A DNA stretch of 64,000 nt from Streptomyces cacaoi (GTDB taxonomy: Bacteria > Actinomycetota > Actinomycetes > Streptomycetales > Streptomycetaceae): positions 1 through 64,000 of the forward strand of contig NZ_BJMM01000038.1 of the NCBI RefSeq assembly GCF_006539165.1, read 5' to 3'. Below, in pieces: positions 43,223 to 51,433 of this stretch; position 1 is the stretch's first letter; each line of letters begins with the position of its first letter. The notes under the pieces were generated by a model. The model searched no databases. It had not been told where the DNA came from and saw only the letters and a program-made list of their open reading frames with translations. A program made the translations under genes and the position numbers.

Positions 43223-44752
43223 ATGAGCGTCTCCAGACGTTCCGTTCTGCTCGCGGGAGCCGGCGCGGCGGCGCTGGGCGCGGGCCCGTTCCCGGCCGTC
43301 GCCGCGGCGTCCGGCACCCGGACCCGTCAGGGCCCCGGCTTCGTGCGGCGCGACGTGGCGAAGCTCGTCGACCCGCGGACCGGTGCCTGGGACCCGGCCC
43401 TGTACTGGTACGCGAAGGCCGTCGGCTGGATGAAGAAGCGCAAGCCCGAGGAGTGGAACTCCTGGCTCTTCCAGGCGTACACGCACGGCAAGGACCAGCC
43501 CGCCTCCGGCGATCCGACCGAGTGGCGCCAGTGCCCGCACAACAGCCCCTACTTCCTGCCATGGCACCGCTGGTACCTGTACTGGTTCGAGCGGATCGTC
43601 CGGCACGTCATCGTCGTCGAGCTGCGGCGGCCGGAGCAGGCGAACTGGGCGCTGCCGTACTGGAATTACGCACACGTCGAGCCGGGCGGCGAGGAGGCGG
43701 CGGCCCCCTGGCGCCGGGTGCCCGCGGCCTTCCGGCAGAAGCAGCTGCCCGGCGGGCACGAGGAGAACCCCCTCTACCTCACGCCGGGCGTGCCGACCGG
43801 CCGCTGCCGGGACGAGGAGCCGCTGGCCTGGGACCAGGTCTCGCCCGACAAGGCGATGCGCTTCCCCCACTTCGGCTGGGACGAGGCCGACGCCGATCCG
43901 CGCCCCGGCTTCTCCCCGACGCTGGAGAAGTGGCCGCACGGGCTGGTGCACGACGGCGTCGGCGGGCTCATGGGGAAGATCTCCCGCTCCGCGCAGGATC
44001 CGGTGTTCTGGCTGCACCACGCCAACATCGACCGTATGTGGTACGCGTGGCTCTCCCGGGGGCACACCCTGCCGCCCGGCTGGGAGTGGCCCGAGGTCCG
44101 TCCCCCGCACAAGGGCTACGAGGGCCCGGGCCTGCCGTTCCGCTTCCGGGACGAGAAGGGCGTCCAACACGACCTCACCGGGCCGGTGTTCGCGTTCCCG
44201 CGGGACGCCTACACCTACGACAGCCTCGACGACGGCACCGGCACGGGCGAGGCCGCCGGCGGCGCCGTTCCGCTGCCCGCCAGGCCCGCCGACGCGGACG
44301 TGGTCGCCTCGGCCGACGGCGAGCTGCGCCTCGACGACGCCCCGTCGACCGTCCGCTGCGTCGCGCGGAGCGGCCGGGAGGACGCGCTGGAGTCGGCGTT
44401 GGAGCGCGGCTCGGTCGTCCTCACCGTGCACGGGGTCCGCGCCGAGGAGCCGCCCTGCCGCGTCTACCGGCTCTTCGTCGGGCACGACACCGGGCGCGCC
44501 GAGTCCACCGACCCGTCGGGCCCCGCGTTCGTGGCGGACCTGGTCTTCTTCGGCGCCGTCGGCGAGCAGCTCGGTGTGCACCACGGCGACGGCCACACCC
44601 TCCGCTTCGATGTCACCGAGACGCTGCGGGCCGTCCGTGACGCGGGCGACTGGGCCGGCGGCGTACCCGACGTGCGGATCGTCCCCGGCCCGGGCCGGCT
44701 CCACCGGGACGCCCGGCCGCGCTTCTCCCGCGTCACGTTCGCCGTCACCTGA
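43223..44752 (+). CDS. exported type-3 copper oxidase (tyrosinase / polyphenol oxidase family)
   Basis: A 509-aa protein starting at ATG 43223 after AAGGA. The Tat signal SRRSVLLAGAGAAALGAG exports it folded. The CuA site is QAYTHGKDQ, then CPHNSPYFLPWHRWYLYWFE; the CuB site is PHGLVHDGVGG, then DPVFWLHHANIDRMWYAWL. The Cys before the second CuA His resembles the thioether Cys of plant enzymes. A C-terminal ~170-residue beta domain follows (VLTVHGVRAEEPPCRVYRLF), like the shielding domain of plant polyphenol oxidases. No MelC1-type copper chaperone is adjacent. It oxidises phenols or aminophenols; whether it belongs to the cluster is unclear. Confidence 0.88.
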   Translation: MSVSRRSVLLAGAGAAALGAGPFPAVAAASGTRTRQGPGFVRRDVAKLVDPRTGAWDPALYWYAKAVGWMKKRKPEEWNSWLFQAYTHGKDQPASGDPTEWRQCPHNSPYFLPWHRWYLYWFERIVRHVIVVELRRPEQANWALPYWNYAHVEPGGEEAAAPWRRVPAAFRQKQLPGGHEENPLYLTPGVPTGRCRDEEPLAWDQVSPDKAMRFPHFGWDEADADPRPGFSPTLEKWPHGLVHDGVGGLMGKISRSAQDPVFWLHHANIDRMWYAWLSRGHTLPPGWEWPEVRPPHKGYEGPGLPFRFRDEKGVQHDLTGPVFAFPRDAYTYDSLDDGTGTGEAAGGAVPLPARPADADVVASADGELRLDDAPSTVRCVARSGREDALESALERGSVVLTVHGVRAEEPPCRVYRLFVGHDTGRAESTDPSGPAFVADLVFFGAVGEQLGVHHGDGHTLRFDVTETLRAVRDAGDWAGGVPDVRIVPGPGRLHRDARPRFSRVTFAVT

Positions 44753-44805
44753 CGGCCGCGCCGTCGCGCGGCACCGTCGTCCGGCACCGCCGCGACCCCG
44801 GGCCG

Positions 44806-45651
44806 TCAGCCCGGCCCGGGGTCCGGGTCCCGGCGGGCCACGATGCTGAACAGGAGCGGGACGGGCTGGCCGCCGATCCTGCTGCGCCACCTGCCGTCGG
44901 CCTCCTGGAAGCTGCCGTACTCGCCGGGCCGGTCGTTGTCCGTGTGCTCGCCCACGGACAGCAGCCGCAGCCCGGCACGGCAGGCCGCCGTCGCCACCGC
45001 GCCGACGCCGTGCCGGCAGAAGACCACGCGCGTCGCCGCCGGGGCCTGCGCCGGATCGGCGTATCCCGTCTCGGGGCCGTCCCAGTCGTGCGGCCCGGCG
45101 TCGTCGTAGGCGCACCAGGCCCGCGCCGGGTCGAACTCCTCGAACATGTTGGGCAGCGCGTGGTATTCGACCAGCACGAGCCGGCCGCCGGGGCGCAGAC
45201 AGCGGGCGACCGAGCGCATCCACACCGTCGGATCCGGGGCGAAGTGCAGCACGCCGATCGAGGCGTAGGCCAGGTCGAAGCGGCCCCACAGCTCCTCGGG
45301 CAGGGCGTTGGCGTCGGCCTCCACGAAGGAGGGGCGCACCCCGCAGCGCGTGGCGAGCTTCTCGGCCTTGCGCAGCGAGGCGGGGGAGAGGTCGACGCCG
45401 GTGACGGTGGCACCGCGGCGGGCCAGGGAGATCGTCTCGAAGCCGATGTGGCACTGCACATGGAGGACGTCGAGGCCGGCCACCGAGGGCGTGGCCTCGC
45501 GCAGGACCGCGTCCTCCACGGCGGTCAGCGTGTCCTGCCCGGCGAGCAGGCCGGCGAGGTCGTAGGTCTTGTCGTCGCCGTTGCCGTGCACCTCGGCTGC
45601 GGCGTCCCAGTAGGTCCGGTTGATCTCCAGCATGTCGTCTGCTTCAGGCAT
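44806..45651 (-). CDS. class I SAM-dependent methyltransferase
   Basis: A 281-aa methyltransferase from ATG 45651 after AAAGGG. The SAM fold is clear: motif I is LDVLHVQCHIGFETISLARR (a Gln-Cys variant of the usual acidic-Gly motif), the acidic loop is VTGVDLSPASL, and motif II lies in FDLAYASIGVLHFAPDP. The first 35 residues (EINRTYWDAAAEVHGNGDDK) are typical of small-molecule methyltransferases. It is divergent from the P450 gene over 290 bases with no other gene. The substrate is unknown. Confidence 0.85.
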   Translation of the reverse strand: MPEADDMLEINRTYWDAAAEVHGNGDDKTYDLAGLLAGQDTLTAVEDAVLREATPSVAGLDVLHVQCHIGFETISLARRGATVTGVDLSPASLRKAEKLATRCGVRPSFVEADANALPEELWGRFDLAYASIGVLHFAPDPTVWMRSVARCLRPGGRLVLVEYHALPNMFEEFDPARAWCAYDDAGPHDWDGPETGYADPAQAPAATRVVFCRHGVGAVATAACRAGLRLLSVGEHTDNDRPGEYGSFQEADGRWRSRIGGQPVPLLFSIVARRDPDPGPG

Positions 45652-45941
45652 GGCACCCTTTCCGGGGCTTTCTCGGGCCTTCCGGAGCTTTGTCGGGCGG
45701 AACAGCCGGCGCGGCTCGGGTGCCGCGCCCCGGCGGCCGGACACCGTCAGGCTGCTCGCCGTCCGCACGCGGAAACGGCGCCCCGGGCACGCATCACCGG
45801 AAGAGGTGACGCGGGAGTGCGGCGTGCGCGGAGGTCGCGCGCGCCGTGTGAACCGCCCGCTCGTACCGGTGGTTTACGGAAGGTGCGGGCCCGGACGCGG
45901 GCAGGGATCGGCTGCCAGTCCCACGACGGAAGGAACCGCCC

Positions 45942-47162
45942 GTGTCCCAGCAGCCGGCGCACTATCCCTTCTCCTTCCGGGGCGACCGGATCGCCCCGGA
46001 ACTGGCCGAGACCGTGGCGCACTGCCCGGTACGCAAGGTGCTGACGAACACCGGCACACCGGCCTGGCTCGTGGCCGGATACGAGGAAGTGCGCTCGGTG
46101 CTGCGGGACCGCCGCTTCAGCCTCGGCATGACCTCCGACCCGGCCTCGCCCCAGCAGGACCCGCTCGTACCACCGGAGTTCGCCACCGACACGCTCAACT
46201 GCTTCCGTCGCGCCGGGATGCTGGCGACCCTGCACCGGGGGATCGGCGCCGGGCAGCAGCATCTGCCCGAGAAGCGGATCGAGCAGCTCTCCCGGGACGC
46301 CGTGCGCTCCTTCCTCGCACGGGAGCAGCCGGCCGATCTGATGACGGGCCTCGTGCTGCCGCTCACCCGGGCCCTGACCTTCGAACTGCTGGGGCTGCCG
46401 GCCGAGGGGGCGCCGGACGACGCGTCCCTGCTGGGCACCTTCCGGATCGGGGCGGGCAGCGACACCGCGGTGTTCGAGGCCGGGGAGCCCGGATTCCGTT
46501 ACGTGTACGAGCAGTTGCCGCGGTTGCGCGAGGAGCGCACCGGCCTGCTGGGCGAACTGATCGCGCACGCCGACGAGAAGGGGGCCACGAGCGACGAACA
46601 GCTCGCCGAGCTGTTCTTCTTCCTGCTCATCTCCCAGTACGGGAACCCCGCCACCACGCTGGCGCTCACGGCGCTGGCGCTGATGCGCTGCCCCGGACTG
46701 CTGCGGCGTCTGCGCGAGGAGCCGGGCGCGGTGCCGGGCGCCGTGGACGAGGTGCTGCGCTGGGGCGTCTTCCTCGGCGACGGGCTGCCGCGCATCGCCC
46801 GCGAGGACGTCACCGTCGGCGGGGTGCGGGTGCGGCGCGGGGAGCTGGTCCTGGTGTCCACCGACGGCGCCAACCACGATCCGCGCGTCTTCCCCGAGCC
46901 GGACCGGCTGGACATCGACCGGCCGACCGGCGCGCATCTGCGCTTCGGCGACGGCAGGCACCGCTGCCCGGGCCGCGGACTCGCCGTCCTCCAGGCCGTG
47001 GTGGGCCTGCGGACGCTCGCCGAGGAGATCGAGGAGCTGCGCCCGGCGATCCCGCTCGACACCGTCGCATGGCATCCCGACCACGCCATCACCATGCCGC
47101 GTGCGCTGCCCGCGTACGCCCGTGGGACGGGCCCGGGCGGCGGCGCGGCGACGAGGGCGTGA
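45942..47162 (+). CDS. atypical cytochrome P450
   Basis: A 406-aa P450 from GTG 45942 after AAGGA. The heme thiolate is Cys342 in LRFGDGRHRCPGRGLAVLQ, and the K-helix ExxR is DEVLRW. The I-helix, normally AGxETT, reads FLLISQYGNPATTLAL: the acidic residue and the preceding Gly are gone. The C-helix HxxxR that anchors heme propionate is also not found (AGMLATLHRGIGAGQQHLPE). These losses usually mean unusual oxygen activation or carrier-bound/peroxide-driven chemistry. No ferredoxin gene is adjacent. It may act on the amino acid held by the NRPS-like enzyme 7 kb away. Confidence 0.88.
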   Translation: MSQQPAHYPFSFRGDRIAPELAETVAHCPVRKVLTNTGTPAWLVAGYEEVRSVLRDRRFSLGMTSDPASPQQDPLVPPEFATDTLNCFRRAGMLATLHRGIGAGQQHLPEKRIEQLSRDAVRSFLAREQPADLMTGLVLPLTRALTFELLGLPAEGAPDDASLLGTFRIGAGSDTAVFEAGEPGFRYVYEQLPRLREERTGLLGELIAHADEKGATSDEQLAELFFFLLISQYGNPATTLALTALALMRCPGLLRRLREEPGAVPGAVDEVLRWGVFLGDGLPRIAREDVTVGGVRVRRGELVLVSTDGANHDPRVFPEPDRLDIDRPTGAHLRFGDGRHRCPGRGLAVLQAVVGLRTLAEEIEELRPAIPLDTVAWHPDHAITMPRALPAYARGTGPGGGAATRA

Positions 47163-47289
47163 CGGCGACGGGCCCGGCCCCCTTCCGGGAGCGGACCGGG
47201 CCGTGCCCCGCCGGGTGGCCGACTCGCCGCCCGCGCCGTCCCGGTGGGCCCGGCAGCGCCCGGGGCGGATGTCCCCGGGGGCGGCCCGG

Positions 47290-48126
47290 CTAGCGCGCGG
47301 CGGTGCGGAGGTCGTCCAGTTCGTACAGGAGGTGTTCGAGTGACGCGTCGAGGTTCGTCCCCGGCGCGCCCTGTCCGCGGGCGACGAGCCGGGGGCGGAA
47401 GCCGTGCGCCTCGGCGAGGGTCGTCAGGGCCGTCAGGTCCGAGACGTCGCCGAGGCCGAGGAAGAGCCGGCCGCGCGGGGCCAGATGGTCCCGGGCTCCG
47501 CCGATGCAGGCACGCAGGCAGTGCAGGTCCACGTCCACCAGGGACCGGGCGCCCTTCCGGGCCCAGGAGGAACCGGCCGGAACGCTGAAGTAGGGCAGGT
47601 TCCAGAAGATCAGGTCGAAGGGGCCGTCGTGAGGGCCGACGGCGTCGAACGCGTCGCCCGTGGCGGTCCGGAGCCGGTGCGCGCCGTGGCGTGCGGCGTT
47701 GCGGCGTGCGGTGGCGGTGGCCTGCGGGTCGGCGTCCGCCGCGAGCACCCGCGCACAGCCGGCCTTGGCCGCGTGGACGGCGGTGACGCCCGCGCCGCAG
47801 CCCAGCTCCAGGAACGCGCCGCCCTCCGGGTAGGGGAGCCGGCGGGTGAAGAAGGCGGTGGCGTGGGTGAGTGAGGGCAGGAAGACGCCGGGGAGGATGT
47901 CCCAGACCTCCCCCAGCAGCGAGAAGGTGCCCGCGGCCACGGCCTGCATGGTCGCGGAGTCGTAGGGGACACCGAAGCGTGGCCTGCCGTGCTCCGCCGG
48001 GGCGGGGTGCCCGGCCTCGCCCGTCTCTCCCGCGACCCCGGTGTCTCCGGTGCCTCCGGTGTCTCCGGTGTGTTCCGTGGGGCCGTGGTGGCACTCTTTC
48101 TCGTCCCCCGCCTGCCTGTTCGCCAT
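47290..48126 (-). CDS. N-methyltransferase-like protein with NLPY motif
   Basis: A 278-aa SAM enzyme from ATG 48126. The first 45 residues are a Gly/Thr/Asp-rich repeat (TGDTGGTGDTGVAGETGE). Motif I is FLELGCGAGVTAVHAAKAG and the adenine-binding loop is ARVLAADADPQATATARRNA. The catalytic motif is LIFWNLPYFS, a variant of the NPPY motif used by HemK/PrmC and N6-adenine methyltransferases to methylate planar nitrogens. That favours an amide or exocyclic amino group, such as a purine N6. It lies 171 bases downstream of the PurB-like gene on the same strand. Confidence 0.82.
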   Translation of the reverse strand: MANRQAGDEKECHHGPTEHTGDTGGTGDTGVAGETGEAGHPAPAEHGRPRFGVPYDSATMQAVAAGTFSLLGEVWDILPGVFLPSLTHATAFFTRRLPYPEGGAFLELGCGAGVTAVHAAKAGCARVLAADADPQATATARRNAARHGAHRLRTATGDAFDAVGPHDGPFDLIFWNLPYFSVPAGSSWARKGARSLVDVDLHCLRACIGGARDHLAPRGRLFLGLGDVSDLTALTTLAEAHGFRPRLVARGQGAPGTNLDASLEHLLYELDDLRTAAR

Positions 48127-48297
48127 GTCTGCCTCCCCCGGCGACCACGGGATCCGGGCTGTGCACCGTCCCGTCGGGCCCGGCTTGATGCTGTTCAGTC
48201 AGCTTCGTCGATTTGACGCTGCCCTGTCAGGCGAGGGGGAAGCCGGTGCGGGCGTTCAAACCACACGTTCCGGCGAAGCGTGGAGGGGCGGCACCGC

Positions 48298-49383
48298 TCA
48301 GGGGCGCGGGACCTCGCCGTCGGCGGACGGTCCGTCGAGGACGCCCAGAACCGCGTCCGCGGCACAGCACGCCCCGGGCAGGGCGATCCGGCGGACCACC
48401 GAGCAGGACACATCGCCCTCGTTCCACTGCTCGCCCGCCAACTGCGCGGCCATGGCGGCGTAACCGCGCAGCAGCACCCCGAGCGCGCGCAGCCGCGGTA
48501 CCTCGGTATCGGCGGCGCCCCGGGCGGCCAGCCGGGCGAACTCCCCGAGCGTGCCCGCGACGTCGTGGTCGAGCGTACGGGGATAAAGCTGGCCGACGCC
48601 GGTGAGGACCCGGGCGAAGCCGAGGTGCGCCGCGACGTGCTGTTCGACCCGGGCGAGCGCCTCGTGGTCGCCGCCGAGCAGATCGAGCATGTCCTGGGCG
48701 GTGCCGACCGGGCCCTTGATGCCGCGCAGCGGATATCTGCCGAGCAGCGCGTCCAGCCGGGCGGCCGCCGTGTGCAGCGCGCGGGCGCGAGCGGCGTCGT
48801 CCGTCCGGCCGGCCAACCGGCGGGCCCGGGCGCGCAGATGGTCCAGGGACATCCGTACCCGGGTCTGCGCGATGTTGTCGGTGATGTCGCAGGAGGTGAG
48901 CCCCTTGTGGATGTGCTCGTGCCCCGCGAGCGCGTTGAACTCCTCGATGCGCGCCTTGAGATCGTGCCGGGTGCCGTGTTCCCTGCGGCGGATCGCATCG
49001 AGGTCGACCCGGTCGACGACCCGGGCGTAGTCGGCGAGGACCCCGGCCGGCACCCGCAGCCCCTCGGCGTGCTGGGCGCGCAGCACCGCCAGCCACAGCC
49101 GCCGCTCCAGCACCACCTGGGTGCGCGGATGCCATACCCGCGCCAGCTCCGGGGAGGCGTACTCGCAGGCCGGCAGGTCGGGGAGGACCGGCGGGCCCGG
49201 CAGGCCGGGGGCGTCGTCGGGGGCTTCACCGTCCGGGACGGGCGGGGGCAGCAGGGGTGCGCCCGGTGGCGGCGCCGGCGGCGGTGTGCGGGGCCGGTGC
49301 GGCCCGGCAGGGCTCTCCGGTGGTGCGTCCGAGCGGGGCGTGGGGACGGGTGAACCGCGCTGTGCGAGCGGGGAGTCGGTCAT
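48298..49383 (-). CDS. PurB-like protein lacking adenylosuccinate lyase catalytic loops
   Basis: A 361-aa member of the aspartase/fumarase superfamily, closest by eye to eukaryotic-type adenylosuccinate lyase. ATG 49383 has GGAGG eight bases upstream. After a ~75-residue Pro-rich extension it keeps HEHIHKGLTSCDITDNIAQ, PLRGIKGPVGTAQDMLDLLG, VLTGVGQLYPRTLDHDV and EQWNEGDVSCSVVRRIALPG. The GxTHxQPAQ segment with the general-acid His is missing between residues ~190 and 215. The mobile GSSxMPxKxNP loop with the catalytic Ser is missing after RLAARGAADTEV. It also ends ~60-80 residues early. It is divergent from a PurA-like gene. It may be a scaffold or catalyse something other than elimination. 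Confidence 0.82.
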   Translation of the reverse strand: MTDSPLAQRGSPVPTPRSDAPPESPAGPHRPRTPPPAPPPGAPLLPPPVPDGEAPDDAPGLPGPPVLPDLPACEYASPELARVWHPRTQVVLERRLWLAVLRAQHAEGLRVPAGVLADYARVVDRVDLDAIRRREHGTRHDLKARIEEFNALAGHEHIHKGLTSCDITDNIAQTRVRMSLDHLRARARRLAGRTDDAARARALHTAAARLDALLGRYPLRGIKGPVGTAQDMLDLLGGDHEALARVEQHVAAHLGFARVLTGVGQLYPRTLDHDVAGTLGEFARLAARGAADTEVPRLRALGVLLRGYAAMAAQLAGEQWNEGDVSCSVVRRIALPGACCAADAVLGVLDGPSADGEVPRP

Positions 49384-49563
49384 CGGCGTCGCCTCCGGAG
49401 GGGGTCCGTGCGTCCGTGAGCCCTGGTTGCGCTGCGCGTGCGCCGAGGTGCCTTCCCCGTGGCGGCGGCGCGGTATCCACTCCCGCGGGTGAGACGGAGG
49501 CACGCGGCGGTCGGTGTGCCCGGCCGGGGCTCCCGTGCCCTGGTGTACGGCCCGCGCGCCCTT

Positions 49564-49589
49564 CGGACGGGCGAATGAACGCTCGTCCG
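49564..49589. promoter_or_regulatory. dyad in the PurA-like/PurB-like divergent promoter region
   Basis: CGGACGGGCG-AATGAA-CGCTCGTCCG is a 10-bp inverted repeat with a single G-T mismatch and a 6-base centre. It lies in the 403-base space (49384-49786) between the divergent genes, which holds no supported gene. It is a good candidate operator for the whole cluster; no regulator gene is present in the cluster itself. Confidence 0.5.
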
Positions 49590-49786
49590 GGCGTAGTTGC
49601 TGCGTCCGGTGCACAGACTCCTGCTGGCGCGCCCCCGATCGCGCCGTCGCCGTCGGCTGCCGTCCGGCAGCCGTCATCCGGCAGGCCGGTGCCCCCACCG
49701 CCGGCCCGCGGCCCGCGCCGGTACGGGTCCACGTCCCGGCGCGTCCGCAGTGCCCGTGGAGATCCATCCGGACCCGTGGAGGCCCC

Positions 49787-51373
49787 ATGCCCGAGCAGCA
49801 GACGTCCGCGACGCCCGCCGCGTCCGCGTCCGTCCCGTCGCCCAGCTCACCGCCGGCCGACGCCGCCGTGCCCGACGCGGGCCCGCGTGCGGTGTGGCCC
49901 GCCGTGCGGGAGGCGCGCAGGGAGCGGCGTGAGCGGCTGCTCGCGCCGCTGGTGGCGGTGGCGGGGCCGCCTCCGCAGCAGGGGCACGTCACCTGGGTCG
50001 GGGATCTCCAGCAGGGCGACGGCGGCAAGGGCGCCATGGCGGACCGGCTGGCGGCCTTCCACCAGATCACGGCGCGGGTGCAGGGCGGCGACAACGCGGG
50101 GCACACGACGGTGTTCGACGACGCCGAGGGGCGCAGCCGCACGGTCAAGAGCCATCTGCTGCCCTCCGGCGTCCGGCATCCGCACGTGCTGGGCGTCATC
50201 GGCAACGGCGTGCTGGTGAACCCCGAGACGCTCGCCCGCGAGGTGGCCGAACTCGACGCGGTGATCCCCTCGTTGCGGCGGCGGCTGGTGGTCAGCGACC
50301 GTGCGCACCTGGTGCTGCCGCTGCACCGCGAGGTCGACGGGCGGCAGGAGCGGGAGCGGGGCAGTGCCGACGCCATCGGCACCACCCGGCGCGGCATCGG
50401 CCCGGCCAACGTCAGCAAGACCAACCGGATCGGCGTCCGGGTGGGCGATCTGCGCGACCCGGATCTGCTGCGGCGCCGCATCGAGCAGAACGTGCGGTTC
50501 TTCGGGCTGCCGGCGGACCGCACCGAGGCGGAGCTGGCCTGGCTGGACCGGCACCGCGAGCTGGTCCTGTCGCTGGCGGGCGATTCGGTGGCGCTGCTGG
50601 ACGCCGCGGTGGACGCGGGCTACTCCGTGGTGCTGGAGGGTGCCCAGGGGCCGATGCTGGACATCGAGCACGGGGTGTACCCGTATGTGACGACGTCGCC
50701 GACGGCCTTCTACTCGGTCACCAGCGGTTCCGGGCTGGACGGGGCGCGCGTCGGCCACCGGGTGGGGGTGCTGAAGGCGTACCAGACGATGGTCGGCAAC
50801 GGCCCGTTCGTCACCGAGGACGGCAGCGCGCTGGGGGAGCGGCTGCGCAGCTCCGGCGAGGAGTTCGGCACCACGACCGGACGTTCCCGCCGCTGCGGCT
50901 GGCTGGATCTGGTGCACGCACGCTGGGCCGTCGGCCTCAACCGCTACACCGGCGTCGTCGTGACCAAGCTCGATGTGCTGGACGACTTCGAGCACATCGG
51001 GGTGTGCGTCAGCTACCGGCCGGCGGGCGGCGGCCACGGCGAGTTCCGGCCGGACAACGCCTACCTGGCGCAGTGCGAACCCGTGTACGCCTGGCTGCCG
51101 GGCTGGCGGCGGCCGACCCGGAACGTGCGCCGCTGGGAGGAACTGCCCGCCCAGGCACGCGACTTCCTGCGGTACATCACCGACTACCTGGGCGTGGAGG
51201 TGGCCGCGGCGGGCGTCGGCCCGGCCCAGCGGGACCTCGTCCTCGCCCCCGGCAGCGGGCTCGCCCGCCTCATGAGCCCGCCGCACCGGCCCGACGGGCC
51301 GGCACACCCGGGCGGGCGCCGCGGCCCCGCCGGCGCGCTGCCGGCCCGGCCCGGCCGCACCCCGGCCGGCTGA
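49787..51373 (+). CDS. divergent PurA-like (adenylosuccinate synthetase family) ligase
   Basis: A 528-aa GTP-dependent ligase family member, ~100 residues longer than housekeeping PurA owing to disordered ends. ATG 49787 follows GGAGG. The P-loop keeps the catalytic Asp and Lys (QQGDGGKGAMAD for WGDEGKGKIVD). The His is kept in VQGGDNAGHT, and also GTTRRGIGPANVSKTNR, EGAQGPMLDIEHGVYPYVT, FGTTTGRSRRCGWLDLV and TKLDVLDDFEHIG. In the IMP-phosphate loop the usual KAYTTRVGEGP reads KAYQTMVGNGP, replacing Arg by Met. So it is probably active, joining an amino acid (likely Asp) to a purine-like 6-oxo group, but with altered nucleotide recognition. Followed by LOG, PNPOx and NRPS-like genes on the same strand. 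Confidence 0.87.
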   Translation: MPEQQTSATPAASASVPSPSSPPADAAVPDAGPRAVWPAVREARRERRERLLAPLVAVAGPPPQQGHVTWVGDLQQGDGGKGAMADRLAAFHQITARVQGGDNAGHTTVFDDAEGRSRTVKSHLLPSGVRHPHVLGVIGNGVLVNPETLAREVAELDAVIPSLRRRLVVSDRAHLVLPLHREVDGRQERERGSADAIGTTRRGIGPANVSKTNRIGVRVGDLRDPDLLRRRIEQNVRFFGLPADRTEAELAWLDRHRELVLSLAGDSVALLDAAVDAGYSVVLEGAQGPMLDIEHGVYPYVTTSPTAFYSVTSGSGLDGARVGHRVGVLKAYQTMVGNGPFVTEDGSALGERLRSSGEEFGTTTGRSRRCGWLDLVHARWAVGLNRYTGVVVTKLDVLDDFEHIGVCVSYRPAGGGHGEFRPDNAYLAQCEPVYAWLPGWRRPTRNVRRWEELPAQARDFLRYITDYLGVEVAAAGVGPAQRDLVLAPGSGLARLMSPPHRPDGPAHPGGRRGPAGALPARPGRTPAG

Positions 51374-51433
51374 TCCGCGCGGCCGTCGGCCCCGCCCGGC
51401 CGCCCGACCGTACCCACGACGAAAGGAACCGAC

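Noticed and set aside
48298..49383. Frameshifted true adenylosuccinate lyase
   Set aside because: The frame is continuous across both missing loops and the neighbouring conserved blocks stay in phase, so the losses are deletions, not frameshifts; a sequencing error would have to delete multiples of three twice.
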